Source: Deroplatys truncata (taxonomy: Eukaryota; Arthropoda; Insecta; Mantodea; Mantidae). From it: DNA of 64,000 nt. Made by a program: the position numbers and the translations under genes. Within the stretch, counting starts at the first letter, position 1; every line of letters begins with the position of its first letter. Shown here piece by piece: positions 12,091 to 23,520 of this stretch. The stretch is from positions 74,517,573 through 74,581,572 of the forward strand of contig CM060986.1 in NCBI GenBank assembly GCA_030765065.1, given 5' to 3'. Below the pieces are notes generated by a model that searched no databases, was not told the origin of the DNA, and saw only the letters and a program-made list of their open reading frames with translations.

Positions 12091-12115
12091 CGCTGGTGGC
12101 GGCGGTGGTGGTGGC
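10811..12115 (+). repeat. GGT/AGT-rich higher-order satellite
   Basis: About 1.3 kb of purine/T-biased triplet repeat on the plus strand. A phrase GTTGGAGAAAATGGTAG recurs near 10947, 11349, 11580, 11764 and, slightly changed, 11978. It marks units of roughly 185-230 bp, not counting one insertion. Within units, pure (AGT)n runs expand strongly, the longest at about 11789-11863 and 12007-12090. Long open frames of poly-Val, Ser, Thr or Leu on both strands are by-products of the triplet period, not genes. Confidence 0.9.
10966..11170. other. Complex sequence embedded in the triplet satellite
   Basis: About 205 bp of mixed-composition sequence interrupts the GGT/AGT array, with GGTAG on both sides. 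It is GC-richer than its surroundings and has no recognised family. It could be an insertion or the original non-repetitive part of the unit. Confidence 0.6.
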
Positions 12116-14000
12116 GAAGTCTTGGAAAGTGGAATTTTTAAAATCTGATCCAACCTTCCAACCGCTACAAAATATGGACAGTGTGAAAGAACAAATTACT
12201 ATAAACTTATGCAAACTGTAAAATATGTTTGAAGGCGCGAGTAGAGTGTAGTTACATATCTCACATTCCTTTTACATGCTAGTAAATCTGTTGTCATGAG
12301 GTTGCCGCATTTAAGCAAATGTAAAGGCCATCCGGGGTCAATGTCAAACTCCTAACCTTGAGCACAGCAAACCAGTGCTTCCAGGCCGACCGCATACCAA
12401 TAGGAAATAAGAAAACAGCTTATGGCTGAAAACATTACTTTCTTATAATACCAGCTTCAGAGTCCCTCATTCGTTGAAAATTTATTTTAAGGTCCAAGTT
12501 TTCTTGTTTAATGAATACCACATCTATATTCCTGCATCAAGTAGGACCTTCACTCCCAGGACGTAGTGGTGTTAATTAAGTGCTTATATTTCGGAAGTCA
12601 TTCATTTTAGTACTAATATTTATTAGGTTTTATATTCCTAAGATAACAATACTACTTCTCAAATTTAACTTCTCTCGTATTTAATCATCTTGTATAAATA
12701 ATTAGGACAAAGGGCTCCTCTTGGTTCAGTGCCTGTAATATGTTGGCTGCTTATAGCTTAAATATGCATAACTTGGCATGCATTCGAGTAATAGTGCTAA
12801 AATAAATTAAATCTTCTTGATGGTCACTAGAATTACACTCCATCTTGCTGCTCTTTCTCTAACTAAAGAAACAAACAAACAAAAAAAAGGCTTGGATCTG
12901 TTTCCATTGCTAAGGTTTGGCAGCTATACAAGTGAATTCTATTTTATTTCATTTGATTCTGGCAACTTTCCAGCCAAACAAACATTACAGTGAATTAGAA
13001 AGCACCAAAGAAACGTTCCTAATTGTTACATAAAGAGGTTATTCACGCCTTGCATTGTTTTAACTAAGGCGTAGAACCTTAGCGAATCAGTTTGAAATCA
13101 TCTAGAAGATTCTAAGCTCCTTTGAACTTTAAATTGAGCAATGGAACGTCGTAAATCTGTTTTTATAATGCTTCCCGTTTAAAAGTACTTTGAAACTGAG
13201 AAATGATTTTGCGAGTGGGTGTTGAGTGCTGGGCTTGAAAATGTTTATAAAAGACAGCTTGCTCAGTTTGTATTTGTATTGTTTTGTTTATTCACTCAGA
13301 TTGGCAATCCTAAATAGTCTATGATTGCATGCAAACTGTTTAGCAATTAATGAAGAAATTGCTTTCTGCCCTGCTAAATTACATTTATTTTCAAAATTCA
13401 GCTCTTAAACGCAGCACTTCGTACACTAATATGATAATAATCATATCATAGAGAATAATTATTCTCTCATTGTTAGGAATAAAAATTGTGTAGTTCAGTT
13501 TTGCCTAAGACAGCAGAAAAAATAATAAATGAGAAGGAAATAGAAAAAAATGAAAGAAAAAAAGCAAAGATAGGAGAAATGCAATTTTTAAATACAAGTG
13601 AATTAATTTATATGTAGATGATATGGACATTAGTGACACTACACTACATAAATGTTATATACAAACATAAATATGTGTATTCATTATACAGCTATAAATA
13701 CTAGCAGAACCCACAGCTTTAATTGAGTTATTGCTTAAAATGGGGACATTCTTCTCAGACTCTCTCTCGTTCACTTACTCATTATCCATTCATCTCTCTT
13801 TCTCTCCCTCTTCCATCTCATTGTCTCACTGTCTGACTGCACGCAAACACCATAGACTCCGCGACAAGCAGTAGACGTCGTATTCATTAGTTAAGTGTTG
13901 TTTATCAATACTACTGCATCAGCTGTTACGTGATGCACAGCAGTCCACAACACCTGCAGCCAACGATAGTGCTTACGGTGTTATTTGTTAAGTGGTTCAT
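12116..14000. other. Unassigned sequence
   Basis: No gene or repeat is identified with confidence. A CT-rich stretch lies at about 13755-13820. Confidence 0.35.
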
Positions 14001-14004
14001 AGTT

Positions 14005-14290
14005 CACAGTGTTAATTTGTGTGACTATCGTGAAGTGGGAATGAACAACGGCGACCTGGTACACAAATATAGACTATACCGAAATGCTTCTCATCCACGG
14101 GGAAGCCCGAAGTCTCGTAATGTAAGAGAGGCTTGCCAGGTGTATCAACAACGTTATTCCAACAGACGTCACTCACCCACACCATATTTCCCAGACTGGA
14201 AATGCGTTCAACAGTTCGAGATGACGTATCCAGGCGATGCACAAAATGCATCGAAATTGACGGCAGCCATTTTTAGCACCTTCCGTAGTT
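14005..14290 (+). pseudogene. Possible DUF4817-type transposase N-terminal scrap
   Basis: A 120-codon open frame (13930-14292) contains REACQVYQQRYSNRRHSPT at about 14125-14181. This resembles the helix-turn-helix signature of DUF4817 domains (residue pattern YQ.RYPNRR). Neither the rest of the domain nor catalytic blocks follow in any frame I could see. It is probably a decayed piece of a mariner-like element unrelated in detail to the one at 0.9-2.2 kb. Confidence 0.45.
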
Positions 14291-15483
14291 GATTAAAACC
14301 TTATTTGTTGACTTACAGTATTTCAGTTTTCCTTTTTATTTATTTCCTATCTTTTGTGATCCATGCTGCCTGCGTCCTCCTACATATTTCAGAGGTCTTA
14401 GCAAGTAAATAAAGCGTTTCTGACATGAGTTTATTAACAAAATATGATTATATGGTACACATGCCTACCACGAGCCTTGTAATATATATTTATTTACAGC
14501 CTGTATATCAAACTTCATCGCAATCGGTTGGGTCATTCTTGCGTGAAAAAGTAACACCAAAAGCAAAAATGAATGAAAAAAATTGGCTTTAGTATATCCA
14601 ATATAAACATTATTATTTGTTGATCCAAAATAAAAATTACCAGAGAATTTTCGCTTATAGTTTTATTATATGTAAAGACATATCAGTAGCGTTTATGACG
14701 CGAAAGACATGAAAAAAGAAGAAAGAAAGAAGAAAGAAAACGTAGGGCAAATGCTAGCCAATAAGTAACTGAAGAAAGAATGCAGCTACGGAAAACGAAG
14801 AATAGAAGAACGAAATCAAAGTAACCGTATAATCAGGGAAATGGTATAGTGCGATTAAATTAGAAAAATAATCAAGGTGAATGGAAAAGAAGCAGTGGAT
14901 GGTTTGGAGGGATGAAAGCGAAGAACATTAAAGCTATGGCTAGGGACAAAAAAATCAGGCATAAAAGCAAATGGATACAAAATTAAAACGCTAAATAAAA
15001 TGTATTTTAAAAAATAATTTTCTCTTCAGTCTCAATATGTTCGCTGTATTCCTAAAACGGCCGTGTTCCTTCACCCTACTAGAAGAATCAATAGAAGATA
15101 ATGCATTCCTTACATGAATAATAAAGAGCAAAGCGGTTTGTTTACAAATCACAATTCTCTGAAACGAGCAGTTCAGACAGAAGTAAGCATTATATTCTTT
15201 AAAAGAAAAAGGTAATTTGCTCAATTTTCTTATTAAAATTTAAACCAGTTTTTCGTGTCTTGCTATCATTGTTATCAAATATGGTAATGTGTTAGGATAT
15301 GATCATCAAAATATAACACTTTTAAATCTCCCCATATGAACCATATTTATTTATTTGTTTCATTATATTCCGCCTTTCACATCAAAGGTGATATCGACGA
15401 CTTTGACTCTGGGCACAGCTATTACTTTAGGACAAAGTTGTTGGCTCATTTGCATTATGTTCTTCTCGTTGAGCTTTCTTACT
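14291..15483. other. Mostly unassigned, with a possible element tail
   Basis: The phrase ATCAAACTTCATCGCAATCG followed by TTGCGTGAAAAAGTAAC at about 14505-14555 resembles the conserved ends of several arthropod interspersed repeats. No boundary could be set. A GAAA-rich stretch follows at 14710-14740. At 15365-15440, CCGCCTTTCACATCAAAGGTG resembles the 3' portion of SINE-D, minus orientation. Confidence 0.4.
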
Positions 15484-16145
15484 TTTTACTTTCTCTAGCA
15501 CCTATTTATAGTAGGTAAAGTATTACATTTCACCCAAAAATTCGGAGAAATACCTGTTTGGGCCCCCTGAATAAAACTGATGTATTTTTAGGAAAAGGTT
15601 TGTGTGTCGAATAAATATGAAGCTTCTTATTTAAGTTTAACATCTTCCAAGGTTACGACACGAAGATTTTTAAGAAAATCCTCCCACTCCAAAGTACCCT
15701 TTACGTGAAGAATTTTTCGTTATTTTGTAGTTTCTCAAAAACTACCCTAATGACTTTGATTAAAATATCCCCTGCTTAAAATATTCACATGTCTAATAAA
15801 ATGTATATTTTGAATTTTCTGGGAATAACCTGTGAAGTTCTCTTCTTTCGGGATGTCATTCGTATAATTTATATAATCCGTGTACCATAAGAGAGAGATT
15901 AAAACTTACTAAACAAAAAATATCTATATAATCACTATAATATATTATAATGGACGTTTTTTTTTAAAGATTTGAGTATCGCTTTAATCTTCCTCATCCT
16001 TCTTTTACCTACAACAAAGTCTGTAATAAAACCATTTCTGCAAAAACTTCATCTGAATTAACATTAAAAATAAGCTTCTGCAATTATAGTTTGCAGAAGG
16101 GATAAAAACAATAGTGGCTAGAGAAAGTCATGTAACTATAACGAA
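15484..16145 (+). repeat. Family A copy, diverged
   Basis: It starts TTTACTTTCTCTAGCACC and ends GCTAGAGAAAGTCATGTAAC. It has CATTTCACCCAAAAATTCGG, a reduced microsatellite (TTTGTGTGTCG), CCCTTTACGTGAAG and TTTGATTAAAATAT in family order. It is shorter than full length through internal deletions. Confidence 0.75.
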
Positions 16146-16407
16146 TAAAAATACTTTAGTTTAAATGATTGATTACTCATAGTTTTCTATTAATTGTACT
16201 TTCAGACTTTGGGACAAATTCCAGTGACAAATTCTGATTAAAAAAGAAAGAATCCTTTCATCCGGGAATCGAGGTCATCCGGGACTTCTTCATTCAGAAA
16301 TTAACATGCTGTTAGAGTGCAGAAGCAATCTGTAATTTTTTAAACTGATTTTTTTAAACTGATTTAATGCAACTTTCTTTCGAACTTCGTATATCTTCTA
16401 TGTGCTG

Positions 16408-16409
16408 TA

Positions 16410-16492
<83 letters not shown>
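16408..16492. repeat. (TAA)n microsatellite
   Basis: A nearly perfect TAA run of about 85 bp. Confidence 0.95.
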
Positions 16493-16493
<1 letters not shown>

Positions 16494-17094
16494 TTATTGA
16501 ATACTACATAGTACCACAACTACTACGACATTACACATATTGGACTGTCTACTGAAATTAGCTCTGACCATTGTTAAGGTGGGCAAACCATCTTACGTTA
16601 CTAACCACATTACTGCTTTAGTTCTTATTTAAATACTCATAAATTGTCCCGTTCATCTTTTAACAGTCAATTTCTACTGATTTTTTTACTTTTTCTAAAT
16701 ATTGCCTTATGTTCTTACAGTTTTTATCTAAAATTTGATTTATTAACGTGTCTGAATCTATGCATATCAGTTATAATAACACATAAACAATGGAATGAAT
16801 GGACGGATCACAAATAATGTTTTTTTTTGTTTTTTGGCAACTGGTAGCTTTTTTATATAAGCTCACTGCAGAACGCAGCGAGGTTCTAAATATTAGGCAT
16901 GCCATCATCGAGTTTAACTGCTGTCCAGAGAATATTAAAGCGATATGAAGGAGTACATGGATTAAACCCTTGAAACGGGGATAGTGGACTTCAGTGGCAG
17001 TGCAGTCACCCGAATTTGTTATACTTCCGGAAGTACAATGAATCAACGGAGTGCAACTATTTTATTGCGAACTTGAATCACGCTTGAAAAACTC
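16493..17094. other. Unassigned AT-rich sequence
   Basis: Nothing recognised. Confidence 0.35.
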
Positions 17095-17160
17095 AATGTC
17101 ACGGCCGGGACTCGAGCCTCGGATCTTCAGCTCTTCAAGTCTGGTTCAACTTTTCAATTT
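17095..17160 (-). repeat. tRNA-like SINE head fragment
   Basis: On the minus strand a box-B-like GGCTCGAGTCCCGG is preceded by GAAGAGCTGAAGATCC. There is no matching body elsewhere in the window, so the family is unknown. Confidence 0.4.
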
Positions 17161-17211
17161 AGGGCCTACACGCGACTAACGTGAAAAAAACAATTTTAAA
17201 ACTATTTTATT

Positions 17212-17761
17212 TCGAGCGAGGTGGCGTCGCGGTAAGCGTGCGATTCGCATTCAGAGGTCCCGGGATCGATTCCCAGCGACCGCCTATTCTGATCCAAGGG
17301 TTTTCGGGGGTTTCCCGAGTCGTCTGGCTAATGCTGGAGTGGTTTCTTTCATTCTTCGAATTTACTGTCCCTCCATTTCGTTCCGTTCATTATTTCATTC
17401 ATCCATCACCCTATTAGGCCTGTCTCAAGGTTGGAAGTGTCGGCAATGGCGTTTCGGTGCAGCGAGACAGGGAAAAAGGTTGATCTCTGTGGAACCTTCA
17501 CCGTCCCTCGGCTTCGGCTGGTTCCGGGGGTCAAAGGACCGCCCGTTCGGAACGGGGTGTTGGACCCTCTGTGTTTGGCGCGGGTCCCCACGACTGCCCG
17601 GGCATCTCAATCTGCAAACTGTAGGGATCCTGTCATTGCTGCGCCGTCACTCCTGGTTCCGGTCGCCCGGTGTCTTCTCACCTTCTCCTCCTTCCCGAGC
17701 GCGCCCACTTGTGGGATATAAGTACGATATCTTTCTCCTCTGATAATCAGGAAAATAAACA
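17212..17761 (+). repeat. SINE-A copy with 9-bp target duplication
   Basis: The tRNA-like head carries GGTGGCGTCGCGGTAAGCG (box A region) and GGGATCGATTCCC (box B). The long GC-rich body follows. TATTTTATT occurs at 17203-17211 and again at 17762-17770, a perfect 9-bp target-site duplication that fixes both ends and shows insertion by retroposition. Confidence 0.85.
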
Positions 17762-17826
17762 TATTTTATTGTTTACTGCGTTGAGATGCAGATTTTGAAG
17801 TAATTGTGCATATGATGTTCTGCATT

Positions 17827-18177
17827 CGGCGGCGGCGTGGCCGAGTGGTTAGACCGCTCGCCTCCCACCTCCACGGCGACCCAGGTTCAATCCCAGGGTC
17901 CCGCATATGGGATTTGTGGTGAACAAAACGGCGTCTGGGTGGGTTTTCTCCGGGTTCTCCGGTTTCCTCCTCTATTCATCATTCCCGAGGTGCTCCATCT
18001 TCACCTTTCCTGTCATTCATCTCTCCTTCGCTCCCATCCCGCGTGTCGGGCTGATCACACATTCTGGTTGTCACACTCTAATCCACAGACTCTCAACTCT
18101 CTGACAGGCATCTGACCACAGACATTGGCTTGTAAAGCCTATAAAGGGAGTTTAATCAGAGAATGCTATGCTATATA
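17827..18177 (+). repeat. SINE-B copy with target duplication
   Basis: The head GGCCGAGTGGTTAGACCGC looks like box A of a type-II (Ser/Leu-like) tRNA, and CAGGTTCAATCCC is box B. The body contains TTTTCTCCGGGTTCTCCGG and CGTGTCGGGCTGATCACAC. The 3' end is a TATGCTATGCTATA-type tail. TTCTGCAT at 17818-17825 and 18178-18185 is an 8-bp target duplication. Confidence 0.85.
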
Positions 18178-18333
18178 TTCTGCATCTGGATGAAATTCCA
18201 CCATATTAAATCATTCCATTCTCCGCAGAGTCTGAAAGTGTGAGTGTGATTCATGATGTTTCATTATAAAAACATAACCTAAGAAACCTACAGTTCAGCA
18301 AACGAAAAACACCAATACTATAATTGTATCTCA

Positions 18334-18854
18334 CCGAGCAGGATGACTCAGGCGGCCCGCACTGGGGAGGTTTCTGGTGCGATTCTCGGTGACCATGGGC
18401 TATTTCGTGGTTTTATCCTGGTCGCCTAGACGAATGCCGGGGTGGTGTATTCTACCACGATTTCTCCTTTCCCCCATACTTCTCTCATTTCACCTCTCCC
18501 TTTCACGTTTTAGGTGTGTTTTAGGTCCTGCGATGCTGACAGTGTCGGGCAGATGGCGTGGATGCTTGCACATTGGAAAGGTTTCTCTCCATTAACGCCA
18601 GGGTGCATCGTTCCGGCCGTTAGGGTCGCTTCATCGTCCTATCACGGGATTCTTCGCCTCTACTGGAGTGCGGGTGTTCAAGCTGGAAATATTAGGGATT
18701 TCTGCACGTCTCTATGGGCTTGTCTGCCTGTGGACCTGAGACCTCCTACGGCTCCTTCACCTCATCCCTGCCTCCCGGGGAGGGGATGTAGCCACAATAG
18801 ATCAAGCTGGTCGCAGTGGCGAGGTGTCTCCCTCCGATAAACACATCCTACATC
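18334..18854 (+). repeat. SINE-A copy with 11-bp target duplication
   Basis: The head is CCGAGCAGGATGACTCAGG with a degenerate box B (GGTGCGATTC). The body matches the copy at 42.2 kb closely, including CCGGGGTGGTGTATTC and GAGGTGT(C)TCCCTCCGAT near the 3' end. ATTGTATCTCA (18323-18333) and ATTGTTTCTCA (18855-18865) form an 11-bp duplication with one mismatch. Confidence 0.85.
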
Positions 18855-19108
18855 ATTGTTTCTCAGGTCAAAGCCACGATATCACCAAAGAAGTTAAAGG
18901 GGGCTATCATAGAAATCAATAAAAGAATTGTGTTACACTCATATTAATTTTTCTACCCATTCTTCATCAATTATTCCTACAAAGGTTTATTCTTCTGTCT
19001 TCCTCGTGTTAATCATAATAAACATTCGTAAAAACGGTTTTGTTACATGTTCCCTTTTAGGTACAAAGGGAATTGGAGAATACAGTAGGCTTAATCGAAG
19101 TTAAATCT

Positions 19109-19407
19109 GTCGTCCTCCGTAGTCTAGGGGTACCATGCTAGCCTCTAGTTCCCGAGGTCGCGGATTCAACCCCGGCGGAGGGCGATGGATTTTTTCGGAC
19201 GTAAAAATCGTTAGCATGGCTTCCTTCGGAAGGGAAGTAAAGCCGGTGGTATCGTATCGTAGATTTACGGCACGTAAAAAAACCTCAAGCCTGATAAAGA
19301 GGCCTCTGAGCAAAATTTCCGGTCTTTCTCGCCCAATATAGAATGGGAACGCTATGAACTAAGCAGTTAAGGAGCGTTCATAAATAAAACTCAATTTCAT
19401 TGAATAT
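19109..19407 (+). repeat. SINE-C, tRNA-derived, inserted in family A
   Basis: The first 70 bp form an almost complete tRNA-like cloverleaf: acceptor-like CCTCCG pairing with CGGAGG, box A TAGTCTAGGGGTACC and box B GGATTCAACCCC. This resembles a Glu/Asp-type tRNA, but it is followed by a SINE body (GATGGATTTTTTCGGACG). TTAAATCT at 19101-19108 and 19408-19415 is the target duplication. The 3' third recurs at 61.14 kb. It is not counted as a functional tRNA gene because of the fused body and duplication. Confidence 0.8.
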
Positions 19408-20055
19408 TTAAATCTTTTAAGAGCTGGCGATTTCGATGGCTTTGAAATTCTTTCTCTTTGAATGAACACAAAAAATAAAGAAAGAAAGAAAGAAAGAAAG
19501 AAAAGAAAACGAAAAAAAAACGGACAATGATTTTTAGTTGAGATAACTATAAAGTATTTGAAAATTCAAACCAATAGCAAGGAACATCTCGGAAATCATT
19601 AACGCCATAAAATTTATTTGACATAAATTGAGTGCTTTAATGAGATCTAAATTTTTTGCGTAGTAAGATATTGTATATCTCTTACGGTTTACTGATTATA
19701 CAAAAGCATTCAGAATGAAGGTGACTTCACAAACACTTCTAAAAATTTCAAGATAATCATTTTATTGTCATGTAAGTGTCTTGAACATATGATAGTTCAA
19801 TCAAAATCGTTAAAACCATTTTTGAGAAAATAAAAAAATAACGAAAAAAAATTTATGTAAAGGGTAGTTAGGTTTGGAGGATTTTCTTGAAAATCTTGTT
19901 TCGCTTTTTGGAAGATGCAGAACTTAAATACTAAACTTGGTATTTATCGGACTCTTCATTGTTTAGTTATGCTGTTCACAGACATACACACACGGGGGCC
20001 TCAAAACATGAATTTCCGGTGAAATTTTGGTATCTAATTTTTGGATGAAATATAA

Positions 20056-20386
20056 TTTTTCAAACGCTCCATTTATATGCCGCCTTTAACATCTAAGGTT
20101 AAGTCGGCAACTTTTTGCCTTTGAAACAATTGCACATAAGTAGTGACGTTCACTCGCTTACATTGGTGTTACTTTTGGTTATTACATTAAATTCACACAC
20201 ACACACACTCACACACACACACACACACTTATACTCTCATTCATACTTCCAGACTCTATGGAGGATGGGAAATAATCCTGGGTAAAGTGAGAAAAGTTCT
20301 CAACCTCCCTCCGGGAATCGAACCCGTGACCTCTGGATTTGAAGGTCTAACCCTATCTAACCACTAGACCCCAGAGGTAGTCTGGA
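20056..20386 (-). repeat. SINE-D copy inserted in family A
   Basis: The tRNA-like head is on the minus strand: GTCTAGTGGTTAGATAGGG as box A region and CGGGTTCGATTCCCGG as box B. The body has the family phrase CTCTCATTCATACTTCCAGA on the plus strand and an internal CA tract at 20194-20228. GAAATAT and GGAATAT flank it as an imperfect duplication. Confidence 0.75.
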
Positions 20387-20503
20387 ATATGCTTCCTCTG
20401 CTTACTGTAAGTATGTAACAGAGAAAGAAAGAAAGAAGAAAAGATGTTACCGACAGTTTGACAGATGTTAGACAGGGTGACGGGAAGGAGCGTAACGATT
20501 AAT

Positions 20504-20818
20504 CTTTTTTTTATTATTTTTAAATTTTATTTATAACTCGCCTTTAACTACAATGGTCTTCTCGGCAGCCTTTCCCTTGGTACATATTGCTGTAGGCAAT
20601 GGTGTTAACTCGTATTCGCTTGTCATTAGATTTCTGGTAAACTCTTTTTATTTTTAATTAGATCACACCATTCTTACTCTCATTCATACTTCCACACTCT
20701 GGGGAGAACAGGGAATAATCTTGGCTAGAAAAAAACTCCCACCACTTAACTGGGAATCGAACCTGGTTATCCTCCCACATAAGGGCAGGTGCTCTAATGA
20801 CTGAGCTATGAGGCCAGC
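20504..20818 (-). repeat. SINE-D copy with 8-bp target duplication
   Basis: The head on the minus strand is CATAGCTCAGTCATTAGAGC (a canonical-looking box A) and AGGTTCGATTCCC (box B). The body shares CTCATTCATACTTCCA and GAACAGGGAATAATCTTGGC with the copy at 59.5 kb. CGATTAAT at 20496-20503 and 20819-20826 is a perfect duplication. Confidence 0.85.
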
Positions 20819-20829
20819 CGATTAATTTT

Positions 20830-21440
20830 ATTAGTAAAGCAGGACCACTTCTAAGCACTTCTCAACAAGATCCCAAGAAACCGTGCCTTCAATACGAAGC
20901 AAATGAAGCTTGGTACATGTCCCAATGAAAGTGAATAAGGCCTAATCTAAACAATAAATGGTCGCATTAATAGTTATAATTAATCACTTGTATAATACAA
21001 AATGTCGAAATATTATACTTATCCAAAATAAAAATATTGTATTATATACCAATCTTCTAGGCATAGTAGGCCTATATTGCATTGTTGACTGGTCGGATTA
21101 TAGCTTTTTAATAGCGTTTTTGCTAGATAGCTAGTTGTTTTAGGTAATACGGATAATGAAGCAAGTATACATGTTTTTGGGCGCTTTATTACCTGCAAAG
21201 CAAAGTGCCATAATAAGTCTTTCTCTCGGAATGTCTCATCCCTACATCCATCTATTACAATGTTTTTGAATCAAACTAACTTAATGATATCAAACTTTAT
21301 CTTTCATTACTGCATGAAAAAAAAATTAATGAACAACACTAATGGTAAAACAGCCACTTAAAGTAGATCTTGATAATGAAAATATGCATTTTAGTCAACA
21401 CAAAACCTCTTCCTTACATTTATATGTTATATAAAACGTG
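20830..21440. other. Unassigned AT-rich sequence
   Basis: Nothing recognised. Confidence 0.35.
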
Positions 21441-21451
21441 AAGATATTTAA

Positions 21452-22110
21452 CTAGCTTTGGTTTATTCGTACACATAAAAACTTCTCAACTGACGATTGA
21501 AGTTCATCGGACGAGCATTTTTTTCCACCAAGGAATTTTCTCAGTTGAGGGAGCAAATGCAAGTCTAATGGAGCTAATTCAGGGGAATAAGTGGATGTAG
21601 CAGCAAAGCATACCCCACTTGGTTGATTTTCACCACTGCAACACATGTCTTGCATTGTCTTGATGGAAGATGACTTTCTTCTTTGCCACTTCCTGCCTTT
21701 TCTCGCGTATTTATGTCTTTAGTTGGTCCAGAAGATCAGCATAATACACTGATGATAAATTTTTCAGAGGGAAGAATAACACACACTTGGTATCCCAGAA
21801 AACTCACGCCATGATCTTCTCACGAATTCACGCATTTTACCTTCTTGTGGTGGAGGAACTTGAAGCTTCCATTGCTTAGACTGGTGATTTGTTTCCTGTG
21901 TGTAGTGGTGTACTTGAGATCCATCATTTGTTACAAATCTATGCATTAAGTCGGTGGAATCTCTCTGAAAACGAGCCAAATTTTACTCAAAGATTTGCAC
22001 TCTATTCGGATTTGGATCCGAAGTCAGCAATCGCGGCACCCATATTGTAAATTATGTCCAACTCTTATCTCAAAATGTGAAACACACGTTCCCAGTTGCC
22101 TAGAGCTTCA
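21452..22110 (-). pseudogene. Mariner transposase relic
   Basis: Reading the minus strand from 22110 down, in changing frames: a VFHIL-like block; WVPRLLTSDPNPNRVQI near 22042; LARFQRDSTDLMHRFVT and HHYTQETNHQSKQW at about 21840-21979; a FHQDNA-like block near 21660; and YSPELAPLDLHLLPQLRKFL at about 21530-21595. These are the conserved blocks of mariner DD34D transposases. The first catalytic aspartate lies in a damaged VTNDGS context. The third (PLD) is kept. Stops and frameshifts make it non-functional. No terminal repeats were identified. Confidence 0.85.
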
Positions 22111-22119
22111 ATTTCGAAC

Positions 22120-23518
22120 TTCATTCGGCGATCCTGCAGAACCATACGAATTTCGGCCTTCCAATGGTGAGTCATCTTCCAAACTTAAACTCCAAAGTCC
22201 ACTTGGAAATGGGTAAAATAGATGTGCTGAGTCCCATAAAGTGTTTGTATTTCAATTCCATTCACATCCTTCCTTACAAAGTACTTAATAACCCCACGAT
22301 GTTCGATATTTGCCATGTTTCGTATACACATTTCTGCACTGTAACTCACAGCCATGTCTAATATGATTCTTGAATAATCTGTATGTTTTTACATAAATGT
22401 GTTCATGAAGGATGACTGTTTTAAAACAAAAATATTTTGCAAGTACTACTGCAATCTATGGGTCATTCCAAGAACTTTTCAAATAAATGACCCTTCTATT
22501 ATTCAGATATCTAGAATATTTATCAAGTATTTGCTGATAGAAATAGCCAAAAGTTCACAGAAACTATATAATTTCCGGCCTAATGATGGCGGAGATTAAT
22601 AGATAATTTACGAAGATAATGGATACAGTTTACCTAATTTGTAAATGTAGAAATATGCAAATAAATCTAATGGTGCCCTGATGTAGTTTGCGTAATAATT
22701 TTAGTAGCAAATGCTTGCTAAATGTATATGCGTGAAAATGTTGAAATGTTATGTAATAAAGCTCTCGTTCTAGAAACCCAGTGTTTGATAAAATTGATCT
22801 CCCCAATCTCCGTGCGGGCACACACACATACAAACACACAAAAGCTTTGATTTATCCATTGCTTTGTGGCGCCGTTAATCGATCGGAGGCAGAATCGATG
22901 ATGGCAAATTGAGAACGGAAGCAAAACCCTTCTAAATATGTTTTAGTTATCTTGGACCCTGTTTTAGATCTGCTTCAAAGACGATTTCCGGATTGGTATG
23001 GATTTCATTTTAAGCAGGAAGGAAAATACTGTTCAAAATGTTTTGATGTGCTAAGTGTTTACGAAATACTGAAAACTCTTAGGATGTCAATGAAATAAAA
23101 CTAGAATAAGTCATAAAAGGCCTATAATTTTTAAGTGTTTAAGTAAAAGGGTAAACACGTTAATATTTTCAGCAGAAGTATCTTTCTTGTTCATTAGTTT
23201 TTTATGCTTTACGTGCAGTATTTATGCGAATTTTACTATCAGAACCTTCAGCTATGCTTGCGTTATCCCATTATCTTTCTTTGTTTTCTCTTTTCACCTT
23301 TGTCCCTTCTTCCCTTTCTTTTCTTCCTTCCTTCCTTCTTTTGTTTTTTGCATCACATCTGCTAAAACTGTGGTCAAACAATCAATACATATGTTTAATT
23401 TTTGGAGTATAATGAAATGAGTATATCATTAGTTAAAATTACATTCTAATGATTAGTAAAAATAAAAATAAACATTTTGAATGACAGAGATTAGTTTGAC
23501 ATTTAATGTGCAAAAATA
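22120..23518. other. Unassigned sequence
   Basis: No family recognised. The first 100 bp may include eroded mariner N-terminal coding sequence. Confidence 0.35.
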
Positions 23519-23520
23519 TA

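Larger units (their letters stand above)
18915..20435 (-). repeat. Family A copy interrupted by two SINEs
   Basis: The element is in three pieces: 18915-19108, 19416-20055 and 20387-20435. The first keeps GTGTTACACTCATATT, the second the central body and a short CA tract (ACATACACACACG), and the third the terminal CTTACTGTAAG and CAGAGAAAGAAAG. Joining the pieces gives family A order with no gap, so the SINEs are younger. A GAAA microsatellite lies at 19477-19502. Confidence 0.75.

Noticed and set aside
11671..12221. Open frames of 105-169 codons over the triplet satellite
   Set aside because: Homopolymeric Leu, Thr, Val or Tyr products forced by the 3-bp period; both strands are open equally.
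17827..17900. Ser/Leu-type tRNA gene
   Set aside because: Box A and box B are good, but the 3' acceptor side is missing, and a SINE body and an 8-bp target duplication follow.
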